This document shows positions 7,671 through 16,819 of a DNA stretch of 64,000 bases, one piece after another. Position numbers and translations under genes: made by a program. Below the pieces are notes generated by a model. It saw nothing but the letters and a program-made list of their open reading frames with translations. It was not told the origin of the DNA and did not search any database. The stretch's first letter is position 1, and every line of letters begins with the position of its first letter. Source of the stretch: SR-FBR-E99 sp963732365 (GTDB lineage Bacteria; Bacteroidota; Bacteroidia; Bacteroidales; VadinHA17); assembly GCA_963732365.1 (NCBI GenBank), contig CAVSZC010000005.1:1736001-1800000 (forward strand), in the 5' to 3' direction.

Positions 7671-9290
7671 TTAGATTTCAGGGCCTGATTGTGCCAGTCT
7701 GGCAGTATCAGGATTTGAGGTGAATTTCGAGAAATTCTTCCTGAATTTCTCTGCCAGTTCTACGGCAGCCTTATTCCATTTTTCGTCACCACCCCATGCC
7801 TGACGCGGATCGAGCAGTGAGGATGGCACGCCGGGCACTGACTGAGGAATCTTAAGATTGAATACCGGCAGTGTTGAATAACGTACGTCTGTGATAGTCT
7901 TATTAAGGATTGCATTGATGATATTCCTGGTTGAGGGGAGGTCAATGCGTCTTCCGGTACCGTACGGTCCACCCATCCATCCTGTATTGACGAGCCATGC
8001 CTCGGCATTATGGGCTGTCATTTTCCTGGTCAGTTCATGTGCGTAAACGATAGGGTCAAGCATGAGAAACGCAGCACCGAAGCAGGCAGAGAAGGATGGC
8101 TGAGGCTCTTTTATGCCACGTTCGGTACCGGCTACCTTTGCCGTATATCCGCTGAGGAAATAGTACTGGGTCTGCTCCCTGGTAAGTCTCGCCACCGGGG
8201 GGAGGACACCGAAGGCATCCGCTGTCAGGAAGATAACAGTGGTGGCATGTCCGGCACGTGAAACGGGCCTGACTATATTATCAATGTGATAGATAGGATA
8301 TGAGACCCTGGTATTTTCAGTCTTTGCATTGCTGGCGAAGTCGATCTCACCATCAGCACTGACAACCAAATTTTCCAGGAGTGCGTCACGCCTGATAGCC
8401 CTGTAAATATCAGGCTCATTCTCCTTGCTCAGATTGATGCATTTGGCATAACAGCCCCCCTCAAAATTAAAGATTCCCTGTTCATCCCATCCGTGCTCAT
8501 CGTCACCTATCAGTGCCCTGTCGGGGTCTGTCGAAAGGGTTGTTTTCCCTGTTCCTGACAGTCCGAAGAAGATGGCAACATCGTTCTTCTTTCCTACATT
8601 GGCAGAGCAGTGCATAGATGCTATTCCCCTGAGCGGAAGGAAATAATTCATTACCGAGAAGATCCCTTTCTTCATCTCTCCGCCATACCATGAGCCACCT
8701 ATTAGAGCCATCTTCTCCTTCAGATTGAAGAAGACAAAATTCTCAGAGTTGAGTCCAAACTGTTTATATTCCGGATTAGTGGCCCTGGAGGCATTAAGCA
8801 CCACGAAATCAGGATTGAATCTTTTCAGCTCCTCTTCCGATGGTCTTATGAACATATTCTTTACGAAATGGGCCTGCCACGCCACCTCCATAATGAATCT
8901 CACATTCAGCCTTGTGTCTTCATTCGCCCCGCAGAAACAGTCGACAACATAGAGCTTCTTGCCTGAGAGCTGATCTGAGGCAATCTTTTTACAATGCTCC
9001 CATGCCTCTTGTGTAATGGCTTTGTTATCTGATACCGGCGAGACCTCGGATTTCCACCATACGGTATCTTCAGTTACACTGTCCCTTACAACATATTTGT
9101 CCTTCGGAGAACGCCCTGTAAATACTCCTGTATCAACAGCCACCGCACCGGTGTTTGTGAGCACACCTCTCTCAAAACCTTCGAGATCGGGTGATAACTC
9201 ATCATTGTATAAAACATCGAAGGAGGGATTGTATACTAATCCGGCAACATTATTAATTCCGTAATGCTTTAAGATTTCTTCTGACATCAT
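7671..9290 (-). CDS. pckA: Phosphoenolpyruvate carboxykinase (ATP-type)
   Basis: Cytosolic enzyme interconverting oxaloacetate plus ATP with PEP, CO2 and ADP. In succinate/propionate-forming Bacteroidetes it usually runs toward carboxylation. The protein shows TGRSPKDKY near residue 65, the WYGGEMKKG segment, the kinase-1a P-loop GLSGTGKTTLS (about 240-250), the metal-binding LIGDDEHGWD, and ENTRVSYPI. The C-terminal NTGWMGG block is also present. I placed the start at 9290 because the protein then starts MMSEEILKHYGI and is 539 residues, close to Bacteroides and E. coli PckA. A longer open frame to 9341 adds a non-homologous 17-residue stretch. A -7-like TAACTTTG at 9315-9322 on this strand lies just upstream of the chosen start, inside that extension. 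Confidence 0.97.
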   Translation of the reverse strand: MMSEEILKHYGINNVAGLVYNPSFDVLYNDELSPDLEGFERGVLTNTGAVAVDTGVFTGRSPKDKYVVRDSVTEDTVWWKSEVSPVSDNKAITQEAWEHCKKIASDQLSGKKLYVVDCFCGANEDTRLNVRFIMEVAWQAHFVKNMFIRPSEEELKRFNPDFVVLNASRATNPEYKQFGLNSENFVFFNLKEKMALIGGSWYGGEMKKGIFSVMNYFLPLRGIASMHCSANVGKKNDVAIFFGLSGTGKTTLSTDPDRALIGDDEHGWDEQGIFNFEGGCYAKCINLSKENEPDIYRAIRRDALLENLVVSADGEIDFASNAKTENTRVSYPIYHIDNIVRPVSRAGHATTVIFLTADAFGVLPPVARLTREQTQYYFLSGYTAKVAGTERGIKEPQPSFSACFGAAFLMLDPIVYAHELTRKMTAHNAEAWLVNTGWMGGPYGTGRRIDLPSTRNIINAILNKTITDVRYSTLPVFNLKIPQSVPGVPSSLLDPRQAWGGDEKWNKAAVELAEKFRKNFSKFTSNPDTARLAQSGPEI

Positions 9291-9314
9291 GGTATTTTGG
9301 GTTCTGATGTCCAT

Positions 9315-9322
9315 CAAAGTTA
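9315..9322 (-). promoter_or_regulatory. Candidate -7 box upstream of pckA
   Basis: On the minus strand the bases read TAACTTTG, a full match to TAnnTTTG, 24 bases before the chosen pckA start. No good TTTG is at the expected 19-base spacing; TTTA is found at 24. Weak on its own. Confidence 0.3.
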
Positions 9323-9489
9323 ATAATATTAACATGACCATCTACCTAAACTGCCGTAAAAAAGTTTGAGAATTCAGCATGTTCCGGTGAAAGTCACATA
9401 ATTGCATCAGAAGTACCCTCAAACCATGCTGCAATAACTAAATATCAGTAATTTTAAAGGCTAAAACAATCGCAGAAAAGAATTTGCAG

Positions 9490-10404
9490 ATGAGAGCTGT
9501 ATTCATGATATTTCTAATGGCCACAGCCACACTTCAGGCACAGGAGGTCAGGGAGACAAGGACAAGGCAGATAAGGCTGCCGGGCAATGACATATCATTT
9601 GTCTCGGCCGTCTCACCTGACGGAAAGAAGATACTGGTCTCAGGACCCAATTACAAGGGTATTTTCATCACTGGCAAGAGGGGAGGCAAGGTAACCCGGA
9701 TAAGTGACGCACCCGGCGCAGGCTATGAGCCACGTTTCTCTGAAGACGGACGCTATCTCTTCTTCAGGGAGGATGAATTTCCTGATCAGAAGAAAGTCTC
9801 ATCACTGATACAGTATGATATGACTACCGGTAGCAGGAAAGTTATTGCTGCCAGGGTGTCTGACCTGGCTGCGCCGGTATTTTCCGGAGACAAGATGCAC
9901 TACAGGTCAGACGGTAAAATGAATACTGTCAAACTTGATAATGCCTCACTCAAGAGTGCAGGATCAGAAATCTTTGTCACATCAGAGGATCTCACACCCG
10001 TGGTTTACATCAATGGTGAAGGGAAGCCGGTAAAACCCAACGGTGACGGATCATATATCTGGGCGTCACTCTCGCCCGACCGCTCAAAACTTCTCTACTA
10101 TTTTGCAGGACAGGGTACATTTGTCAGTGACCTTGAGGGAAAGATATTGTTCTCGCCGGGGAAGATAAGCGCCCCCAGATGGCTGAGCGACCAGATGGTA
10201 ATCGGAATGGATGATCGTGATGACGGCTATCGCGTTACCGGATCGGAGATTGTCTGTTTTAGTCTCTCTTCCGGGAAAAGGATTAGTCTGACTTCCACCC
10301 CTGAAAGGGCGGAGATGTATCCGGTGCCACTCCCGGGCGGTAAGAACGTGGTCTTTCAGACCCCTGAGGGAGAGATTTTTATTATGAGATTAAAAGTTAA
10401 ATGA
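9490..10404 (+). CDS. Exported beta-propeller protein with PD40/TolB-like repeats
   Basis: A 304-residue exported protein with a signal peptide (about residues 1-18, cleavage after LQAQ). The mature part carries repeated blade motifs of the WD40-like/TolB type: AVSPDGKKILVSG, PRFSEDGRYLFF, ASLSPDRSKLLYY and a final VPLPGGKNVVF. This gives a predicted beta-propeller of about six blades. Such domains bind proteins or serve as periplasmic scaffolds; no catalytic motif is seen. I chose ATG 9490 over TTG 9484 because it begins the signal peptide directly. The amidase gene starts only 13 bases after its stop codon on the same strand, so the two are probably cotranscribed and may work together at the cell wall. 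The precise role is unknown. Confidence 0.75.
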   Translation: MRAVFMIFLMATATLQAQEVRETRTRQIRLPGNDISFVSAVSPDGKKILVSGPNYKGIFITGKRGGKVTRISDAPGAGYEPRFSEDGRYLFFREDEFPDQKKVSSLIQYDMTTGSRKVIAARVSDLAAPVFSGDKMHYRSDGKMNTVKLDNASLKSAGSEIFVTSEDLTPVVYINGEGKPVKPNGDGSYIWASLSPDRSKLLYYFAGQGTFVSDLEGKILFSPGKISAPRWLSDQMVIGMDDRDDGYRVTGSEIVCFSLSSGKRISLTSTPERAEMYPVPLPGGKNVVFQTPEGEIFIMRLKVK

Positions 10405-10417
10405 ACTGTCCGTTACT

Positions 10418-12832
10418 GTGAGAACCATATTCTTCCCCGCCGCACTGCTGATTCTTTTGTCAGGCCCATGTCTGAATGCACAAAAGACCGATCTGACAGG
10501 TTACAGGATCTTCATCAACCCCGGACACGGAGGGTACGACTCGGATGACAGGCACATGCTTGCCACCGATTTCTGGGAATCGGAGGGCAACCTTGTCAAG
10601 GGTCTATATCTCAGAGATCTTCTCAGTAATATGAAGGCTGAAGTCTATATGTCGAGGACAACAAACAATACGGGTGATGATCTTCCTCTTTCAGTAATTT
10701 CGCAGATGGCCAATGAACGTAATGTGCATTTCTTCCTGTCAATACACAGCAACGGTTTCGACGGCAAGCAGAACCAGCCCCTCATGCTTTTCAGGGGCTA
10801 TGACAACCAGCCTGTTTACCCCGATTCCAAAGTCATGGCCCAGATTATCTGGCAGAAGGTCTTTGAAAAGGGAAACTGCTGGACCAGCAGCAATGTCTGG
10901 GTCAAGGGGGACTGGTCATTTTATCCCGAATGGGGTACACAGGGGCTGGGTGTACTCCGCGGACTTACCATGCCGGGAGTCCTCTCTGAGGGTTCCTTTC
11001 ATGATTATGTCCCGGAAGGATGGCGGTTGCGCAATACAGATTTCCTTCATCACGAAGCCTGGGCCCTCCTTCGGGCGTTCCTGGAATATCAGAATGTTGC
11101 TCCGATGCAGCACGGGGTCATTGCGGGTGTGATAAGGGACCCTCTTATTTCACCGACATGGTACTTCAAACCCGGAACACGCGATGAGGCTATGCCGCTG
11201 AACGGAGCAAAGGTGACACTTGATCCCGGCAACAGGGTATACAATGTAGATAACCTTAATAACGGCTTCTATCTCTTTGACTCAGTACCGCCAGGTGTTT
11301 ATAAACTATATTTTGAAGGTGTTCAGGATTACCTCAGGGATACCCTTACGGTCACGGCGGTGGCAAACCGTTCTATACTGGCTGATATCAGTCTCCTGTT
11401 TGACACCACCATGGTTCCTATGCTGGAAGGAATATCACCTGATCTCACAGACAGTATTCCATTTAACCAGGAGTTCACATTCACATTTGATCTGCCCATG
11501 GACAGGGATTCTGTTCAGAAGGCACTTAAGTTTGTGCCCTCAGCCGATATTGTCTGCTCGTGGGATGAAAAGAGCAGGGTGCTCAAGGTAAGGCCGGCAG
11601 TAAGTTTTCAGAGTAAGACAAACTACATCATCAGGATGGGTACTAAGGCTTGCTCAAGGTGGAAGGTGCCCCTTGCAGCAGAATCAGAGTATGCATTTGT
11701 CACGAAAAACAGGAGTGCGCTGAAGCTGGAGAATGGTTTTCCGTCAGCCGCCACAACAGGCGTCACTCTCTATCCGCAGGTAAGATTATGGTTTGATGCC
11801 CCGCTGAATCAGTCAACATCACAGGCAGGAATACGGCTGCTTGATGATCAGGGCCAGTCGCTCGCAAAAGTGAGGGAAGAGTGGCATGAGTCAAACGGGA
11901 TGGGGGGGTACTTCTTTGAGCTTTCGCAGCCTCTGGCATTGAACAAACAGTACCGCATCAATGTCAGTTCCTCTGTCACTGATATTACGGGTCTTTCCAC
12001 AGGTCAGTCTGCTGAGATTGCATTCACATCGCGCACAAAAAGCTATGAAACCGGCACCACTGTCGAAAGCTATGACAATATTTCTGATTTCTGGGATCCG
12101 GATGCCAGCGGCAGCACGGTAGGAACGGACAATCCTCTTACAACCTTCATTGCATCACCGGAGAGAAAGCGTTCAGGCAGCAACGCCGGGAGGCTCGACT
12201 ATGTATTTACGGGTGCCGACGGCGGAGTATGCCGTGTCTTTGACACTAGGAAGCCTTCAATCGGCTCTTCAGCTTCAAATCTTTTCGGCATATGGGTTTT
12301 CGGAGACAAGAGCATGAACCTGCTTGAGTATTGGTTCTATTCCTCCGGCTCAACAAATCACATTGTTTATGTTGACACCCTCGACTGGGCTGGCTGGGAC
12401 CTGAAGACGATTCCTCTCTCATCTATCGGCGGAAGCGGCGATAGGCTTTACCACAGTGTTGTCATAAGGCAGACGCCGGTGGGTTCAAAGATGGGTTCAG
12501 TGTGGTTTGACGACGCCATGGTAATAGTTCCGACAGCAGTTGAGGAACTGTCGGATGATGCAGGTTCTTTGACAGTCTATCCTAATCCGGCATCCACATC
12601 CGTAACCATAACCTATGATCTTGCTTTGCAGTCGGCAGTCTCTGTTGACCTGTTCACCGCTGACGGCAGGAAGGTGATGAATATATACGCTGCAACGGAG
12701 GATCCCGGGCCGAAAATACATGACTGGTCTCCGCCGTCCTTCCTTTCAACAGGAACCTATATCATACGGCTTGAACAAAGGTCACAGGCAGGTATATCGT
12801 CATCTGCTTCAATGCTGCTGCTGGTCAGGTAG
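10418..12832 (+). CDS. Secreted N-acetylmuramoyl-L-alanine amidase with type A T9SS sorting domain
   Basis: An 804-residue modular protein starting at GTG. After a signal peptide (about 1-22) comes an Amidase_3 domain (about 27-230), which cleaves the amide bond between MurNAc and the peptide stem. Zinc ligands and catalytic glutamate are visible in FINPGHGGYDSD, DFWESEGNL, FLSIHSNGFDG and VLSEGSFHD. A carboxypeptidase-regulatory-like beta domain follows (about 235-320), then two Ig-like/Big_5 modules (about 330-540). Next is a jelly-roll-like region ending in VWFDDAMVI, and a C-terminal type IX secretion signal beginning LTVYPNPASTSVTITYDL. It should therefore be exported through T9SS to the surface or medium, unusual for a plain autolysin. 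A palindromic repeat follows 31 bases after its stop. Confidence 0.9.
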   Translation: MRTIFFPAALLILLSGPCLNAQKTDLTGYRIFINPGHGGYDSDDRHMLATDFWESEGNLVKGLYLRDLLSNMKAEVYMSRTTNNTGDDLPLSVISQMANERNVHFFLSIHSNGFDGKQNQPLMLFRGYDNQPVYPDSKVMAQIIWQKVFEKGNCWTSSNVWVKGDWSFYPEWGTQGLGVLRGLTMPGVLSEGSFHDYVPEGWRLRNTDFLHHEAWALLRAFLEYQNVAPMQHGVIAGVIRDPLISPTWYFKPGTRDEAMPLNGAKVTLDPGNRVYNVDNLNNGFYLFDSVPPGVYKLYFEGVQDYLRDTLTVTAVANRSILADISLLFDTTMVPMLEGISPDLTDSIPFNQEFTFTFDLPMDRDSVQKALKFVPSADIVCSWDEKSRVLKVRPAVSFQSKTNYIIRMGTKACSRWKVPLAAESEYAFVTKNRSALKLENGFPSAATTGVTLYPQVRLWFDAPLNQSTSQAGIRLLDDQGQSLAKVREEWHESNGMGGYFFELSQPLALNKQYRINVSSSVTDITGLSTGQSAEIAFTSRTKSYETGTTVESYDNISDFWDPDASGSTVGTDNPLTTFIASPERKRSGSNAGRLDYVFTGADGGVCRVFDTRKPSIGSSASNLFGIWVFGDKSMNLLEYWFYSSGSTNHIVYVDTLDWAGWDLKTIPLSSIGGSGDRLYHSVVIRQTPVGSKMGSVWFDDAMVIVPTAVEELSDDAGSLTVYPNPASTSVTITYDLALQSAVSVDLFTADGRKVMNIYAATEDPGPKIHDWSPPSFLSTGTYIIRLEQRSQAGISSSASMLLLVR

Positions 12833-12863
12833 ATTCAAACACAACATACAGGTATAAAAAACA

Positions 12864-12891
12864 GTAGAGGCGTTGCATGCAACGCCTCTAC
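12864..12891. repeat. Palindromic repeat, copy 3 (convergent-gene junction)
   Basis: A perfect 28-base palindrome with arm GTAGAGGCGTTGCA and no spacer. Like copies 1 and 2, it starts with GTA, contains an ACGCC/GGCGT-type core and ends with TAC, but the inner bases differ. It lies between the ends of the amidase gene and the convergent ppdK. It may serve as a bidirectional terminator. It resembles GTAGAGACGC-type palindromes that I recall from other bacterial genomes. Confidence 0.8.
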
Positions 12892-12909
12892 GATGTTTAT
12901 TAAACGGGA

Positions 12910-15639
12910 TTAGTTTTTGCCGTATTTTATTGAAGACTGTGCTGCAGCAAGACGTGCAATGGGTACCCTGAAGGGGGAGCAGCTGACATAAGTCAGTCCG
13001 TTTCTGAAGCAGAACTCCACCGATGCGGGATCGCCACCCTGTTCGCCGCAGATGCCTATCTTGAGGTCAGGGCGTGTAGCCCGCCCTTTCTGAACGGACA
13101 TTGTTATGAGTTGTCCGACGCCGTCCTGGTCGATTGTCTGGAACGGGTCAGCAGCGAGCATCTTATTGTCAAGATATTCATGCAGGAAACCGCCGATGTC
13201 ATCACGGCTGAAACCGAATGTCATCTGGGTAAGGTCATTGGTACCGAAGGAGAAGAACTCGGCGCTCTTTGCCATGCGGTCTGCAAGCAGTGTTGCGCGC
13301 GGGATCTCTATCATTGTGCCGTACTTGAATGAAATCTTGCTTATTCCAAACTTTTTGCACACCTCGGCGTAAACCCTGTCGACAACTTTCCTTGTGAAAT
13401 CGAGTTCTGAGACATCACAGGTCACCGGAACCATGATCTCGGGCTGGGCATCCCTGCCTTCCTTAATCAGTTCGGCGGTAGCCTCGAAGATGGCTCTGAT
13501 CTGCATCTCCGATACCTCAGGGTATGTCACACCCAGGCGTACGCCGCGGTGGCCCATCATCGGGTTTGATTCATGCAGGGCCTCTCCGCGTTTTGCAACA
13601 GCCTCAATGGAAATTCCAAGGGCACTGGCGAGTTCAGCCTGCTTCTCTGCTCCCTGCGGAACGAATTCGTGAAGCGGGGGATCAAGCAGGCGGAACGTCA
13701 CGGGCAGCCCGTTCATTGCCTCCATGGTGCTCTTGATATCCTTCTTTACAAAGGGGAAGAGCTCGTTGAGGGCGTTCCTTCTTTCAGCCTCGGTAGAGCT
13801 GAGAATCATTTTACGCAGGAGGAAGAGCGGCTGCTCTGACCCTTTGCCGTAAAACATATGTTCTGTACGGAAGAGCCCGATGCCCTCTGCACCGAATTCG
13901 CGTGCCATCTTTGCATCATCGGGGTTGTCGCAGTTGGTGCGGACACCCATTGTGCGAAACTTGTCAACCATTTTCATGAAGGTCTGAAACCTTGGGTTCT
14001 CAGTGGCATCCATGAGTTTAATAGCCCCGTTATAAACATTTCCTCTTGTGCCGTTGAGTGTTATTATGTCACCCTCTTTCAGCACTATGTCAGTGCCTGT
14101 TATCTTTGCTTTTTTTGCTGCTGCTTCAACATGCATTCCGCCTGCGCCGACGATGCAGCACTTACCCCAGCCTCTTGCAACAAGGGCAGCGTGTGATGTC
14201 ATCCCTCCGCGTGCAGTAAGGATACCTTCTGCAGCACGCATGCCCTCAACATCCTCAGGGTTGGTCTCCTCACGGACGAGGATCACCTTTTCACCCCTGC
14301 GGTTCCATGCAACTGCATCTTCAGCCGTGAATACGATCTTGCCGACAGCGGCGCCCGGCCCTGCCGGAAGGCCCTTCACGAGAGGAGTCACTTTCTTCTC
14401 GGCTGCCGGGTCACAGATAGGATGGAGGAGCTCATCAAGCTGTGCAGGGTCAACCCGCATGACAGCCTTCTTCTCGTCTATCAGTCCCTCTGCAAGCATA
14501 TCCATGGCCATGTTAAGGGCGGCGGTGCCTGTACGCTTGCCGGCGCGGCACTGAAGCATATAAAGCTTGCCTTCCTGGATGGTGAACTCGATGTCAAGCA
14601 TGTCATGGAATGACTTTTCAAGGGTGTTCCTTATTTCAACAAGCTCCTTGTATGTTCCCGACATCGACTCCTGCATGCTGTGGAGGTGCTTATTCTGTTC
14701 ATTCTTTGTGTCATCGTTGAGAGGGTTCGGGGTGCGGATACCTGCCACAACGTCTTCACCCTGGGCATTTACGAGCCACTCGCCGTAGAAGATGTTATCA
14801 CCTGTTGCCGGGTTACGGGTGAAGGCGACACCGGTAGCCGATGAGTCACCCATGTTGCCGAACACCATAGCCTGTACGTTTACAGCTGTGCCCCACTCAT
14901 CCGGAATACCCTCTATGCGACGGTATGATACAGCCTTCTTCCCATTCCAGCTTTTGAATACGGCCTTGATGCCTCCCTCAAGCTGCTCACGTGCATCATC
15001 GGGAAACTCCTTGCCGAGTGAATTCTTCACTCTTTTCTTAAACTCTTCAGCAAGATACTTCAGGTCATCAGAAGAAAGATCTGTGTCTGACTTGAATCCT
15101 TTTTTGTGCTTGTACTCATCAAGCATCTCATCGAGCTGCTTACGGATCCCTTTTCCGTCAGTAGGTTCAATTCCTTCTGCCTTTTCCATAACCACGTCAG
15201 CATACATCATAATCAGACGGCGGTATGAATCCCATACAAACCTTGGGTTATTCGTCTTTTTGATGAGACCGGGAATGGTTTCTGAACAAAGTCCGATATT
15301 GAGAACTGTATCCATCATGCCTGGCATTGAACTGCGGGCACCGGAACGGCACGAGACGAGAAGGGCATTCTCCCTGTCACCATATTTCATCCCCATTGCT
15401 GCCTCTGCCTTTTTCATTGCTTCCCACACCTCAGGCATGAGTTCTGCAGGCAGCTCACAATTATTCTCATAATATTCCGTACATACATCAGTGGTGATTG
15501 TAAATCCGGCAGGCACCGGCAGTCCGAGGAGACACATCTCAGCCAGGTTGGCACCTTTTCCACCAAGCAGATTTTTCATATCTGCCTTACCATCAGCAGT
15601 TTTGTTGCCGAAGGAATAAACACGTTTAACTTTTGACAT
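12910..15639 (-). CDS. ppdK: Pyruvate, phosphate dikinase
   Basis: Cytosolic enzyme that interconverts PEP, AMP and pyrophosphate with pyruvate, ATP and phosphate. At 909 residues it has full length. The N-terminal ATP-grasp domain begins with KNLLGGKGANLAEM and carries SCRSGARSSMPGMMDT and the FTRNPATG block. The central phosphohistidine domain has the catalytic histidine in GGMTSHAALVARGWG (about residue 455). The C-terminal PEP/pyruvate barrel shows GAEGIGLFRTEHMF, FGTNDLTQMTFGFSRDD and the proton-donor cysteine in GICGEQGGDP. With pckA and pyk in the same window it covers the PEP-pyruvate node and would let the cell recover pyrophosphate energy. A well-formed promoter lies 46-76 bases upstream. 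Confidence 0.98.
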   Translation of the reverse strand: MSKVKRVYSFGNKTADGKADMKNLLGGKGANLAEMCLLGLPVPAGFTITTDVCTEYYENNCELPAELMPEVWEAMKKAEAAMGMKYGDRENALLVSCRSGARSSMPGMMDTVLNIGLCSETIPGLIKKTNNPRFVWDSYRRLIMMYADVVMEKAEGIEPTDGKGIRKQLDEMLDEYKHKKGFKSDTDLSSDDLKYLAEEFKKRVKNSLGKEFPDDAREQLEGGIKAVFKSWNGKKAVSYRRIEGIPDEWGTAVNVQAMVFGNMGDSSATGVAFTRNPATGDNIFYGEWLVNAQGEDVVAGIRTPNPLNDDTKNEQNKHLHSMQESMSGTYKELVEIRNTLEKSFHDMLDIEFTIQEGKLYMLQCRAGKRTGTAALNMAMDMLAEGLIDEKKAVMRVDPAQLDELLHPICDPAAEKKVTPLVKGLPAGPGAAVGKIVFTAEDAVAWNRRGEKVILVREETNPEDVEGMRAAEGILTARGGMTSHAALVARGWGKCCIVGAGGMHVEAAAKKAKITGTDIVLKEGDIITLNGTRGNVYNGAIKLMDATENPRFQTFMKMVDKFRTMGVRTNCDNPDDAKMAREFGAEGIGLFRTEHMFYGKGSEQPLFLLRKMILSSTEAERRNALNELFPFVKKDIKSTMEAMNGLPVTFRLLDPPLHEFVPQGAEKQAELASALGISIEAVAKRGEALHESNPMMGHRGVRLGVTYPEVSEMQIRAIFEATAELIKEGRDAQPEIMVPVTCDVSELDFTRKVVDRVYAEVCKKFGISKISFKYGTMIEIPRATLLADRMAKSAEFFSFGTNDLTQMTFGFSRDDIGGFLHEYLDNKMLAADPFQTIDQDGVGQLITMSVQKGRATRPDLKIGICGEQGGDPASVEFCFRNGLTYVSCSPFRVPIARLAAAQSSIKYGKN

Positions 15640-15684
15640 AGTTTATCTTAATTATAATTATTAAAAAGCCTTTTTTTCGATCCG

Positions 15685-15715
15685 CAAAAATATAAATTAT
15701 GCGGATATTAAGAAA
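15685..15715 (-). promoter_or_regulatory. Bacteroidetes-type promoter for ppdK, overlapped by an inverted repeat
   Basis: On the minus strand TTTC (15712-15715), a 19-base spacer and TATTTTTG (15685-15692) match the Bacteroidetes promoter consensus with one mismatch in the -33 box. It lies 46 bases before the ppdK start and just past the xerD stop. Inverted arms ATCCGCA at 15680-15686 and TGCGGAT at 15700-15706 flank and partly overlap the -7 box. They could be an operator. Confidence 0.6.
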
Positions 15716-15725
15716 CACCTTTTAA

Positions 15726-16631
15726 TTAATGTTTTGACCTCGGATGGAACATTATGAGTGTGTCTCTCAGGTAACTCCTGTCGATATGAGTATATATCTC
15801 TGTAGTTGTAATTGATTCATGGCCAAGCATCTCCTGTACAGCACGCAGGTCGGCACCCCCTTCAACGAGATGTGTGGCGAAGGAATGGCGGAAGGTGTGG
15901 GGGCTTATCTTTTTTCGTATGCCGGCAGCGTCAGCCAGTTTTTTTATGATTGTGAAGATCATCACCCTGGTTAGCCTCCTGCCCCGCCTGTTAAGGAAAA
16001 TGATATTCCGGTCAGTGATAACCGGAAGCCTGCTTCTTGTCTCCAGATAATTGTCTATCTCTTTCAATGCCACTGAACCGATCGGCACGAGCCTCTGCTT
16101 GTTCCCCTTGCCGGTCACGGTGACAAATCCTTCACTCCGGTGCATATCAGTAAGTTTCATGTTTACCAGTTCTGACACGCGAAGCCCGCAGCTGTACATG
16201 GTTTCTATCATTGCCCTGTTCCTGTGGCCTTCAGGGAGGCTGAGGTCAATGGCAGCAATAATCCTGTCTATCTCCTCAGTCGTCAGTACCTCAGGCAGTT
16301 TCATCCCCACTCTCGGCGATTCAAGCAACGTTGACGGGTCCTCTGTTATGATCCCTTCAATGATCAGGTACCTGAAGAAAGCCCTGATACCTGAAATCAG
16401 CCTGGCCTGTGTCCGTGCAGAATTATTGCTGCCGGCGCCTGATGCCACGAAATCACTCAGGTCGTTATAAGTGATCCCGGCAGGTTTCCTCTCTTTCTTA
16501 TTCTCACTTAAGAATTCCCGCAGTTTACGCAAGTCGTTGAGATATGCTGCAACACTGTTGTGCGAGAGTGACCTCTCAATCATGAGGTAGCTCCGGTAAC
16601 CTCTCAGTGTTGTTGTCCATTCCTTATCCAT
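15726..16631 (-). CDS. xerD: Site-specific tyrosine recombinase, XerC/XerD type
   Basis: A 301-residue tyrosine recombinase expected to resolve chromosome dimers at dif during division. The N-terminal SAM-like DNA-binding domain spans about residues 1-90. The C-terminal catalytic domain shows the first arginine in YSCGLRVSELVNMKL (about 150), a beta-hairpin lysine in TGKGNKQRLVPI, HTFRHSFATHL (HxxR), the second histidine in MLGHESITTTEIYTH, and nucleophile Tyr280. Length, spacing and lack of flanking repeats or phage genes suggest the housekeeping enzyme, not an integrase of a mobile element. XerD and XerC cannot be told apart with certainty from sequence alone. It is divergent from aroQ. Confidence 0.88.
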   Translation of the reverse strand: MDKEWTTTLRGYRSYLMIERSLSHNSVAAYLNDLRKLREFLSENKKERKPAGITYNDLSDFVASGAGSNNSARTQARLISGIRAFFRYLIIEGIITEDPSTLLESPRVGMKLPEVLTTEEIDRIIAAIDLSLPEGHRNRAMIETMYSCGLRVSELVNMKLTDMHRSEGFVTVTGKGNKQRLVPIGSVALKEIDNYLETRSRLPVITDRNIIFLNRRGRRLTRVMIFTIIKKLADAAGIRKKISPHTFRHSFATHLVEGGADLRAVQEMLGHESITTTEIYTHIDRSYLRDTLIMFHPRSKH

Positions 16632-16735
16632 CTGCCCGTAAACTGACGATCAAAGTTATATCATATTAAATAATCTCCATAAATCCGGTCATTTCTTTAT
16701 TTTTGTATCATGACCGCATGAATGCATGACTCCAA

Positions 16736-16763
16736 GGCAAAAGGAGAAAGGCAAAAGGAGAAA
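16736..16763. repeat. Short purine-rich direct repeat before aroQ
   Basis: The 14-base unit GGCAAAAGGAGAAA occurs twice in tandem (16736-16749 and 16750-16763), followed by a related degenerate stretch of AAAGG motifs to about 16790. It lies in the 188-base gap between the divergent xerD and aroQ starts. A TATTTTTG at 16698-16705 on the plus strand may be a -7 box, so the repeat would fall in the leader of the aroQ-pyk transcript. Confidence 0.6.
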
Positions 16764-16819
16764 GTAAAAGGAAAAAGTTTAAAGAGATTAGATTCCGGAC
16801 ATATTGACAGGAGACTTTG

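Noticed and set aside
9365..9431. Possible stem of TTTGAG/CTCAAA and CAGCATG/CATGCTG between pckA and the propeller gene
   Set aside because: The arms are not in nested order, so no single hairpin forms.
13394..14554. Several long plus-strand frames across ppdK
   Set aside because: They mirror the strongly conserved ppdK and have no recognisable domain or start context.
15726..16631. XerD as integrase of a mobile element
   Set aside because: No phage, IS or attachment-like repeats are near, and its length and motifs fit the housekeeping recombinase.
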